The position numbers and the translations under genes are program-made. A DNA stretch of 13,312 bases. Source: G039029935 sp039029935 (GTDB taxonomy: Bacteria; Chloroflexota; Anaerolineae; Caldilineales; Caldilineaceae). Shown here in pieces: positions 10,301 through 13,312 of this stretch. How positions within the stretch are numbered: position 1 is the first letter of the stretch; each line of letters starts with the position of its first letter. The stretch lies in NCBI GenBank assembly GCA_039029935.1, contig JBCCFC010000231.1, forward strand, positions 1 through 13,312. The letters are read 5' to 3'. A model generated the notes under the pieces. The model worked only from the letters and a program-made list of their open reading frames with translations, had not been told where the DNA came from and ran no database searches.

Positions 10301-10502
10301 ATATATTGGCGTTCATGTCACCTTGCAAAAGACCAATGGGCAAGTGATTGAGCAAGGATTCACAGATGAAAATGGTGAATTGGTGCTTTATGGTGCAGAT
10401 ATTGGTGATGTGATACGTGTAGCGATCTTTAAAGATGGACTTGAGGCGACTATTGCCATTCAAAATGAAGAGCCAATTATCCTTCAATTGACAAAATCTT
10501 AA
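4377..10502 (+). CDS. Giant secreted FG-GAP/VCBS propeller protein with C-terminal CLCA-like zinc metallopeptidase
   Basis: A 2041-residue exported protein. The ATG at 4377 has AAGGAA four bases upstream. Residues 1-44 are a signal peptide: RR at 16-17, a hydrophobic core at about 19-30, and likely cleavage after VMAA. Residues about 84-1460 hold 28 FG-GAP/VCBS repeats of the form AWGDxDGDGDLDLAxGN...YLNxxGxL...PxWxS, which bind calcium and form beta-propellers. Residues about 1470-1595 look Ig-like, and 1600-1675 carboxypeptidase-regulatory-like. The peptidase domain (about 1700-1925) carries HEFMHYAVHVYDEY at 1821-1834: zinc ligands H1821 and H1825, base E1822, probable third ligand D1832. 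ASIM follows at 1868-1871 as a possible Met-turn, and C1853/C1893 may pair. This matches the HExxHxxxGxxDE pattern of CLCA metallopeptidases. A Cna-B-like domain (about 1965-2038) ends the protein; there is no LPXTG, dockerin or C-terminal membrane helix. Likely role: calcium-stabilised extracellular protease or surface adhesin. The substrate is unknown. Confidence 0.92.
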   Translation: MNQSQRPNQFQVQNMRRLFQMLLVMLLLISPDTFVAPDKTVMAASSHVTSYASDPRITTDLANIIEQDPSWLSVANLPTNATDLVWVELDGDGYLELAISSETQEDVIYDNIDGTLSNTAIWTATQKIKTYQVVSGDIDNDGDVDIFFGHDLFINRNGVLDTQYTQRLKLEDDAVIALGDLNNDDWIDVIVGNNDFDNRLDQAFLNLGGTFDETPIWTSTFGRYTEDIQAGDMDNDGDLDIVAGMDIGTGIYWNDNGVLSTTPIMLPSVGSRKGIEKLSLGDLDNDQDLDIGVDGETDFFVYTNLGNQNFESTWHVNSNWFITGVAWGDLDGNGYLDLVGNDAIYFNHAGQLETTPSWRIQNGTNRAIAIADADANGHLDLGIIDENTYRAHVYLNQSPILHPEPVWTSTETSRTNCIAMGDANGDGFLDLAAANNNGLIQVYLSDGTASFSPTDLFYDDGYETRGVAWGDVDGDGDLDLVTGNENAPNQLYENVDGVLRTPPAQISPDADQTTSIALADYDGDQDLDIVVGNEDAETKIYANQGGAFDTLFASAPVWVSRGDDDTFALTWTDIDGDGDPDLTEGNRKRGVRSYINMDGNLTPELWQPADGESVDLSAWGDVNGDHLPDLAIANRGGTVRVYLNQGNGLLNTNADWVSEMTDKAYSIAWGDVDNDNDLDLAVGNTGEPNKLYLNVDGQLQSAPSWTSSDMNRTLGLAWGDMDGDGDLDLAAANEDNFQSGDGLDRVYRNDNGELSQTAVWTSPGEWHSTSVAWADVDQDGDDDLLIGLDDSRDPNALFLSDGTMVQSTPSWTSIDNSSTIDIAWGNLNGDAYPDLAVAHRSGANFVYINQNGTLPVSPTWQTSKEIEDSRVAWGDYDQDGDDDLLVGNDQHIANRVYLNQDGTLVLAPWSFGSVEKHEDTAWVDIDNDDDLDIVATNTENVIVYHNQLNHKTTDQPLTHGNLFTGIEWFIELPDSINALAWGDVDQDHDLDLAIAGNSNVMVYLNDNGFLQTTAYWTSGETNAPVSLDWADMDQDGYMDLAVGNDQLSDRVYLNIGGQLEQIASWASDAAGRTNRTTSIDWTDVNGDQWPDLAVGSEDEDEPVHIYMNHEGMLETIYSWSSTELENETYAIAWGDMDGDGDPDLAIGNNSDPNDSDASPNRIYLNQQGALHNGASWESIDNYDAHCLAWGDVDGDDDLDLAIAFDKGPTKVFYNVGGAIQRDNAWISNEHDESHGIAWGDMDGDGDLDLAVANENTATRVYKNVNGTLQKSAYWSTAEERDDLSVAWGDINGDGGLDLVVGTDSQGVRVFFNIGNTLEITPGWVSEEDDEVNSIAVGDLNGDGWLDVVAGTTNSPNLVYFNQTGTLDNKAGWASHEFDNTKTVILKDMDGDGDLDLVTGNVTTPNKIHFNVNNALETRASWTATTAESTQHIAVGDVDNDGDYDLATGNYNQSNRIYLNPLRHNTTQKDAPVYVHVSSPATTHAADFFSTPQIISSETIPISYTLYAPIQTTASRILAQYSLDGGGTWHTATQAEGGQPLENLAASPTGTDHVFVWHVKADRVIQHDSVIFRIRVIGNDTHSPILWSAQDGKTRPFRIEDSWYIKVVDEENAVVEDAQVYANGELVGTANRAGLIGVDNPVPVGTPLIAFATVHEEKSLRPHHDDWAYRVLLVNHTWGGEEFVVNEVAQPVGRQTLQLRKEGPLILFNVVIAIEWNATDDYLAEIEQAMRHGSNYLYDSSNGQMAFGQVTIHNNAKRDFGELWNSADIRIATSNIVRPYAYIGGILSSDPNHIIHLGRQWDGQSGSQGAWDAPYGYRTIVHEFMHYAVHVYDEYIALEYDSVGNIIGQIPTYCVGAQNRNPHKDHSNASIMDFHYSSSELSAQGVHGSWSAICQETEQFQRLEGSAWDTLNQEYSDTQNPARWDIITPMELGHVAEGPQAFPTGYPDWPFINIMKDTANSPSLKQLTIRKADDSPYIGVHVTLQKTNGQVIEQGFTDENGELVLYGADIGDVIRVAIFKDGLEATIAIQNEEPIILQLTKS
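4635..8708 (+). repeat. Array of 28 FG-GAP/VCBS calcium-loop repeats inside the giant gene
   Basis: Counting the conserved D-x-D-x-D-G-x-x-D-L loop gives 28 copies. They begin near residues 87, 136, 179, 231, 281, 328, 371, 421, 470, 519, 572, 620, 670, 719, 774, 825, 874, 923, 982, 1030, 1082, 1134, 1190, 1239, 1288, 1337, 1386 and 1434. The mean period is about 50 residues (150 bp), and the last six are spaced 49, 49, 49, 49 and 48. The DNA of several units (GGGGCGATATGGATGGCGAT and close variants) is nearly identical, which points to expansion by recombination. Twenty-eight equals four sets of seven, the usual blade number for this fold. The longest spacing (59) is between copies 18 and 19. 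Confidence 0.88.
9474..10166 (+). other. CLCA-like zinc metallopeptidase domain within the giant protein
   Basis: This segment (residues about 1700-1930) starts with a hydrophobic strand and then has ADIRIA, YAYIGGIL and HIIHLGR before the zinc helix HEFMHYAVHVYDEY, encoded from 9837. Animal CLCA proteins have the same order: a strand, an IHF-type strand, HEWAHLRWGVFDEY, a Cys-containing stretch, then ASIM. The Gly at motif position 9 of CLCA is His1829 here, which is unusual. No closely similar domain occurs elsewhere in the window. Confidence 0.7.
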
Positions 10503-10525
10503 CGGGTAAAAAAACAGGCCGTTAA
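10499..10525 (+). terminator. Weak hairpin at the stop of the giant gene
   Basis: TTAACGG at 10499-10505 overlaps the stop codon and pairs perfectly with CCGTTAA at 10519-10525 across a 13-nt A-rich loop. No T-run follows, so it is at best a weak terminator or 3'-end stabiliser for the giant transcript. Confidence 0.35.
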
Positions 10526-10530
10526 ATGCA

Positions 10531-10636
10531 GTGTTTCCCCCGATAGACGCCGTAGCGCCAACACCACAAATAACAGCCCGACTTTGATTAGACAACAAGT
10601 ATACCTCCCCCGATAAGTGGCCGTAGCCACGGCATA
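10531..10636. repeat. Two tandem copies of an unknown structured element
   Basis: Copy A (10531-10564) and copy B (10600-10636) have the same plan on the plus strand: outer stem, one-sided bulge TCCCCCGATA, inner hairpin with a CGTA loop, then closure of the outer stem. Outer stems are GTGTT/AACAC in A and TATACC/GGCATA (one mismatch) in B. Inner stems are GACGC/GCGCC (one mismatch) in A and GTGGC/GCCAC in B. Stem bases differ while pairing is largely kept, and bulge and loop are identical, so selection on structure is likely. On the minus strand the loop is the very stable C(UACG)G tetraloop followed by UAUCGGGGGA. The invariant CCCCC blocks start exactly 70 bp apart. It lies 3' of two convergent genes. 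No known riboswitch matches; it could be RNA or a mobile palindromic element. Confidence 0.55.
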
Positions 10637-10740
10637 ATTATTGCCTAACTATTCAATAGAGTATCACATCCCATTGATGTTGTCAAAATTCATATCGCTA
10701 CAAAACGGGATAATGTGTGCATAAACGCAGAAACTTCGTG

Positions 10741-11478
10741 TTACGTTTTGTTTTGTAACACATCATTGGATTTGTAGAGCCAGATATGTGAACGATAGTC
10801 CAAATCAACACTCAACAGCGCAGTGTCAAAGGCTTTGGTTACGTTGGCATTGGTGAGCCGTTTGCGCTGGCTGAGTTGGGTGCAGAAGGTGCGTGTAAAG
10901 TGGATGGCACTGTCATCTTCAATCACGCTGCTCATACCAATCGACCAATGGACACCATCGGCATAGACAATGTTGCGCGCCAGTTTCCACGAGTAGCAAT
11001 GCATCAGCACCACCAACTCGACTGGGTATGTGCCAAACATGTAGCCAAAGAAACGCTCATCAAGGACCTCACCATCAGCCATGATGATGCCGCTTTCACG
11101 GATGCCATGTCCAGAGAGCCAGATCACCTGAAAGGCAGACCCATTCATATCGCGGCACACTTCGTCAATCAGTTCCTGTTTGGTCAAATCGGTGGGATGG
11201 ATGAGATGCGGAATCTGGCTGGCTTGAATGGCCGCAATCTCCTTGTCACGGTCAATGGGTACGACATCCTCGGTTAAAAAGTCGGGTGGATCGACGAAAC
11301 CAAAGAAGACACGCGGGGGCAGAATCGCCTCTACCTCCCTCGTGCTGCTTTCTTCGTGGACGCGTACATGCATCCCTTGGGTATTGACAGGGTTCACATC
11401 CACATGCTGATACAACCCCTTGAAGAGTGCTGTCAGCACATCTACTTGGTCACTCAGCACGGCGTTATTCTGTTTCAA
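10741..11478 (-). CDS. CHAT/caspase-like protease domain, apparently cut from its N-terminal anchor
   Basis: A 245-residue reading frame if the TTG at 11478 is used as start; that start has no good Shine-Dalgarno sequence. The fold is that of short CHAT or caspase-like proteases: RVFFGFVDPPDF with IDRDKEIAAIQ (first strand and helix, about 56-86), FQVIWLSGHG with catalytic His124, an IIMADGEVLDERF strand pair, VELVVLMHC with catalytic Cys161, and GVHWSIGMSSVIEDDSAIHFTRTF at 175-198, typical of CHAT proteins. Both catalytic residues are present. In the same frame the coding potential continues upstream to an ATG at 11586 but is interrupted by a TGA at 11506-11508. The gene is therefore either a nonsense pseudogene, a readthrough gene, or affected by a base error. 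It is the last gene of a minus-strand cluster after the tail-fibre-like and helical proteins. TTACGTTTTG-type ends and T-rich sequence at the stop give no clear terminator. Confidence 0.72.
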   Translation of the reverse strand: MKQNNAVLSDQVDVLTALFKGLYQHVDVNPVNTQGMHVRVHEESSTREVEAILPPRVFFGFVDPPDFLTEDVVPIDRDKEIAAIQASQIPHLIHPTDLTKQELIDEVCRDMNGSAFQVIWLSGHGIRESGIIMADGEVLDERFFGYMFGTYPVELVVLMHCYSWKLARNIVYADGVHWSIGMSSVIEDDSAIHFTRTFCTQLSQRKRLTNANVTKAFDTALLSVDLDYRSHIWLYKSNDVLQNKT

Positions 11479-11505
11479 ATCTCGAATTGCGGCACGGTCA
11501 TGCCG

Positions 11506-11586
11506 TCACCGGTCAAGAGCCATTGCCACCACGACTCCTGTGAGGATAGCAATGACACCACCCAGCATCAAACTAACATTGTCCAT
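11506..11586 (-). pseudogene. N-terminal transmembrane anchor of the CHAT protein, ended by in-frame TGA
   Basis: From the ATG at 11586 the frame reads MDNVSLMLGGVIAIL and then TGVVVAMALDR, one clear transmembrane or signal-anchor helix, followed by TGA at 11506-11508. The next codons (RHDRAAIRDLKQNN) run straight into the CHAT frame without a shift. A TGG or CGA at that site would give a single 281-residue membrane-anchored CHAT protease. The TGA is followed by C, the context known to be leakiest for readthrough. The native form is inferred; the frame continuity is seen directly. Confidence 0.65.
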
Positions 11587-11603
11587 AGATTTAGCCAATA
11601 GCA

Positions 11604-11670
11604 AGTCAGCGAGTCAGCATTTCAGCTAGTCAGCTAGTCAGCCAGTGTGCTGAAATGCTGAAATGCTGAC
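11604..11670. repeat. 8-bp tandem repeats forming a 14-bp inverted repeat
   Basis: AGTCAGCN occurs at 11604, 11612, 11628 and 11636, with a degenerate unit (TTTCAGCT) at 11620, so five units of 8 bp run in phase. GAAATGCT is then repeated twice at 11652-11667. GTCAGCATTTCAGC at 11613-11626 is the exact reverse complement of 11657-11670, a 14-bp stem with a 30-nt loop. It fills the gap between the 132-residue gene and the CHAT gene. It may be a processing or attenuation hairpin, or a slippage-prone spacer. No T-run is present. Confidence 0.65.
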
Positions 11671-11681
11671 CAGCTTACCCC

Positions 11682-12080
11682 CTACACCACAAAGTCCTCT
11701 GGATAGGTAAAGATATCATCCAGAATAAGACGACGCGGCAATTCGCCACTAACCGCAAGCGGTGTATCCAAAAACACCTCAAACGTCTCCAGAAATTCAA
11801 TGCGCGCCTTGGCATCCGCAACCGTCATGTTGAGTTGCGTCACAATCGCATCCTCACCCGTGTACGACTCGTCAACCGTCGCCCCTTCTTTCAATGCGAC
11901 TTGTGCCGCCAGCCCACGTTTGGCCGCGGCTGCACCCTCCAACAAGCCATTGATATTTTTGAGTGTCCACCGCTCCCGCGTGGGTCCAATCCACCCAATA
12001 ATGGACTCAAAGTGATGCTGCACATCAATAAACGCTTGCTGAATCTTCCCAAACACGGTATTTGTATCTGTAATCGGCAT
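11682..12080 (-). CDS. Small helical protein of unknown function
   Basis: A 132-residue soluble protein that I do not recognise. The start is secure: ATG at 12080 with AGGAGGT six bases upstream. There is no signal peptide, membrane helix or cysteine. Residues 8-30 (VFGKIQQAFIDVQHHFESIIGW) and 38-72 look like amphipathic helices with an Ala-rich stretch (EGAAAAKRGLAAQ). Residues about 88-105 (VADAKARIEFLETFEVFL) form another likely helix or coiled coil, and the tail is rich in Asp and hydrophobics (LILDDIFTYPEDFVV). It lies between the tail-fibre-like gene and the CHAT gene, all on the minus strand, so co-transcription is likely. It could be a chaperone or adaptor for a neighbour, or a small structural protein. 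No function is assigned. Confidence 0.75.
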   Translation of the reverse strand: MPITDTNTVFGKIQQAFIDVQHHFESIIGWIGPTRERWTLKNINGLLEGAAAAKRGLAAQVALKEGATVDESYTGEDAIVTQLNMTVADAKARIEFLETFEVFLDTPLAVSGELPRRLILDDIFTYPEDFVV

Positions 12081-12086
12081 CGTGCC

Positions 12087-12093
12087 ACCTCCT
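12087..12093 (-). promoter_or_regulatory. Strong Shine-Dalgarno AGGAGGT
   Basis: The minus-strand sequence AGGAGGT is complementary to the 16S tail and sits six bases before the ATG at 12080. It is the best ribosome binding site in the window and suggests that the 132-residue protein is made at a high rate. Confidence 0.85.
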
Positions 12094-12115
12094 GTAAACT
12101 AACTCGTCAATTATC

Positions 12116-12171
12116 AATCTAAAATCGCTAATCTAAAATCGTCAATCAAAAATCGTGAATCTAAAAGGTTG
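12116..12171. repeat. Four tandem 14-bp repeats overlapping the 3' end of the tail-fibre gene
   Basis: Units of AATCTAAAATCGNN start at 12116, 12130, 12144 and 12158; the third has one change and the fourth diverges at its end. The last unit covers the TAG stop of the tail-fibre-like gene at 12161-12163. Such short AT-rich tandem repeats are common spacers in filamentous bacteria. No role is evident. Confidence 0.75.
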
Positions 12172-13312
12172 CAATCGTCCTAACCGTCCCTCCTTTTTGT
12201 GCGACCAAGCGATTGCCATAGAGAAAGAATTGAACCTGATTGCTCAAGATAATCTTGTTGGTATAGAGATTGCCCTGAATACGCCAATGGGCATTGCTTG
12301 AAATGGTGTTTTTGCCATTGTACACGTTCATATTGACACTACTGCCCGTGCCACCGCCAAACTCAGCCAAGACAACTTGGTTATAGGCTTCCACGCGAAA
12401 GCTGCCCCCAATCCCATCAGCGGTCGCTCTTCGGGCTTGCACCCAACCATACGCATTATTGGCAACCAGCCATTGGGTCCAGATGCCCCCGCGAATGGTC
12501 GCACTGTTGTTCGCCGTGAGATGACCGTTGAGCGTAGTCGTTTTGAGTGTCGTTGTGCCTGAAACCGTGAGATTCTGTAAGATATTCACACCTGTGCTAT
12601 GCCCAAACTGCCACGTCTTCACTCCATGCACATAACAGGCATTCAAGCCACCAAAGGCAAAATCCATTGTTTTGTTGGCATAATTGCCATAACCAATCCC
12701 CAACACACTGCGCGAGCGATAATCCCGAATCTGCAACACCCCATAACGAGACGAAGATGGCGTATCTACATATAGATCGTCAGCTCGAGCATAGCCATGA
12801 ATCGACGCATTACCACCAACCGTGAGGGCTTTGTTGATGGTTGCGTTTCCATCCACAATCATCATGGTTGCACTGGCACCAGTCCCCACTCTCAAAGCTG
12901 GTATCTTGCCTGTCACCGTCAAATCACCGTGTACAGTTGTCGTTTTGGCCGTCAAGTTCTGGATTGACCAATGGGCATTACTGGATACCGTGTTCTTGCC
13001 GTTGTAGAGGTTGAAATAAATGCTGCCGCCTGTCCCATGCCCAATGCGCGCTTGATGCCTGTTTTGGTTGTTATACAAATCAAGGAAGCCAGGCTGTGCA
13101 TCGCCACTGGTGCGCCGCGCCAAAAACTGACCAGCGTTACTCACCGTCCAAAATGGCACATTGGTCTCCACGCGGTTGCGCGTATTCTCAGCATAAATCA
13201 ACAGAGGGCCACTACGAAGCGCATAGCCAATATAACCACCCCGCTGATTATACCTATCATAAAACTCAACATACCCCGTGCGATTATTGCCATTGGTACT
13301 CCATGCCCGAAT
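12161..13312 (-). CDS. Phage-tail-fibre-like modular protein (partial, open at right edge)
   Basis: The frame is open from the window edge to a TAG at 12161-12163, giving 383 visible residues; the N-terminus lies outside. A TTG at 13201 is only an internal codon. The sequence is rich in Gly, Asn, Thr and aromatic residues, with short beta strands typical of trimeric fibres. Modules recur: a part with TGYVEFYDRYNQRGGYIGYALR and a related IRDYRSRSVLGIGYGNY, then an ARR[TA]...GTG part ending in YNGKNT[VI]SSNAHW[SR]IQ, found twice 228 residues apart. Between them are hexapeptide-like lines such as HGDLTVTG, NATINKALTVGGNASIHG and NLTVSGTTTLKTTTLNGHLTANNSATI, as in tail-fibre shafts. The C-terminus (LYGNRLVAQKGGTVRTIATF) is not an S74 chaperone. 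It could be a prophage fibre, the fibre of a contractile injection system, or a secreted adhesin; no other phage gene is visible. Confidence 0.75.
   Translation of the reverse strand: MRAWSTNGNNRTGYVEFYDRYNQRGGYIGYALRSGPLLIYAENTRNRVETNVPFWTVSNAGQFLARRTSGDAQPGFLDLYNNQNRHQARIGHGTGGSIYFNLYNGKNTVSSNAHWSIQNLTAKTTTVHGDLTVTGKIPALRVGTGASATMMIVDGNATINKALTVGGNASIHGYARADDLYVDTPSSSRYGVLQIRDYRSRSVLGIGYGNYANKTMDFAFGGLNACYVHGVKTWQFGHSTGVNILQNLTVSGTTTLKTTTLNGHLTANNSATIRGGIWTQWLVANNAYGWVQARRATADGIGGSFRVEAYNQVVLAEFGGGTGSSVNMNVYNGKNTISSNAHWRIQGNLYTNKIILSNQVQFFLYGNRLVAQKGGTVRTIATF
12284..12357 (-). repeat. Copy 1 of an internal duplication in the tail-fibre-like gene
   Basis: This stretch encodes GGGTGSSVNMNVYNG...AHWRIQ and is clearly related at DNA and protein level to 12968-13041, 684 bp away. 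Confidence 0.7.
12968..13041 (-). repeat. Copy 2 of an internal duplication in the tail-fibre-like gene
   Basis: This stretch encodes GHGTGGSIYFNLYNG...AHWSIQ. It shares CCAATGGGCATT and most of the following codons with copy 1, with mainly third-position changes. Confidence 0.7.

Noticed and set aside
4377..10502. Sortase-anchored or outer-membrane autotransporter protein
   Set aside because: The C-terminus has no LPXTG, no hydrophobic tail and no beta-barrel pattern.
10531..10636. Guanidine-II (mini-ykkC) riboswitch, because of two hairpins containing ACGG
   Set aside because: In that class the ACGR tetraloop is closed directly by a base pair. Here the loop is UACG, there is an extra outer stem and long bulge, and no gene follows downstream on either strand.
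11506..11508. TGA read as tryptophan (altered genetic code)
   Set aside because: The long genes in the window use TGG for all Trp, and several genes end at TGA, so the standard code applies.
10876..11629. Several plus-strand open frames opposite the CHAT gene, some of 81-133 codons
   Set aside because: They are antisense shadows of a frame with clear CHAT motifs; no ribosome binding site or recognisable domain.
11835..12122. Plus-strand frames overlapping the 132-residue gene
   Set aside because: The minus-strand gene has a near-perfect Shine-Dalgarno sequence and sensible composition; the plus frames have Cys/Arg/Pro-rich products typical of shadows.
11604..12171. CRISPR array
   Set aside because: Repeat units are 8 and 14 bp in immediate tandem, with no unique spacers and no cas genes.
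12161..13312. S74-type chaperone tail fibre
   Set aside because: The C-terminal part lacks the S74 domain and its Ser-Lys catalytic region; only the shaft-like modules support the fibre call.

Overview
The window is a protein-coding bacterial segment of moderate GC. It is dominated by secreted repeat proteins, a zinc metallopeptidase and two caspase-fold (CHAT) proteins. No RNA gene, CRISPR array, transposase or housekeeping gene is visible. TPR-CHAT proteins, dockerins without visible cohesins and very long FG-GAP/VCBS proteins occur together in filamentous Chloroflexota such as Herpetosiphon, but this assignment is inference with low confidence. The standard genetic code applies: the 2041-residue protein has dozens of Trp residues, all encoded by TGG.

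Left part (1-2727). The 3' end of a plus-strand gene enters from the left edge and ends in a small Cna-B/carboxypeptidase-regulatory-like beta domain. It converges on a minus-strand gene for a 767-residue TPR-CHAT protein with an intact His/Cys dyad.

Middle part (2728-10502). Divergent from the CHAT gene is a plus-strand pair of exported proteins. The first is about 501 residues and ends in a complete type I dockerin. It is followed by a hairpin with a perfect 21-bp stem and a T-run. The second is a 2041-residue protein with a signal peptide, exactly 28 FG-GAP/VCBS calcium-loop repeats (4 x 7, as expected for four seven-bladed propellers), Ig-like and Cna-B-like modules, and a C-terminal metallopeptidase. 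Its motif (HEFMH...DE, then ASIM) matches the CLCA family better than classical metzincins.

Right part (10503-13312). A 238-bp intergenic region holds two tandem copies of an unknown structured element with compensatory stem changes and invariant bulge and loop sequences. Beyond it, three minus-strand genes run leftward: a phage-tail-fibre-like protein open at the right edge, a 132-residue helical protein with a strong ribosome binding site, and a second CHAT protease. The last gene is split by an in-frame TGA from its own N-terminal membrane anchor. Short tandem repeats (8-bp and 14-bp units) fill the two gaps of this operon.

How it may work together (inference). The dockerin protein and the propeller-metallopeptidase are probably co-expressed surface or secreted factors. 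The TPR-CHAT protein is a cytoplasmic caspase-like effector or scaffold. The tail-fibre/helical/CHAT operon looks like a separate recognition-plus-protease module. Nothing in the window proves that the two halves cooperate.
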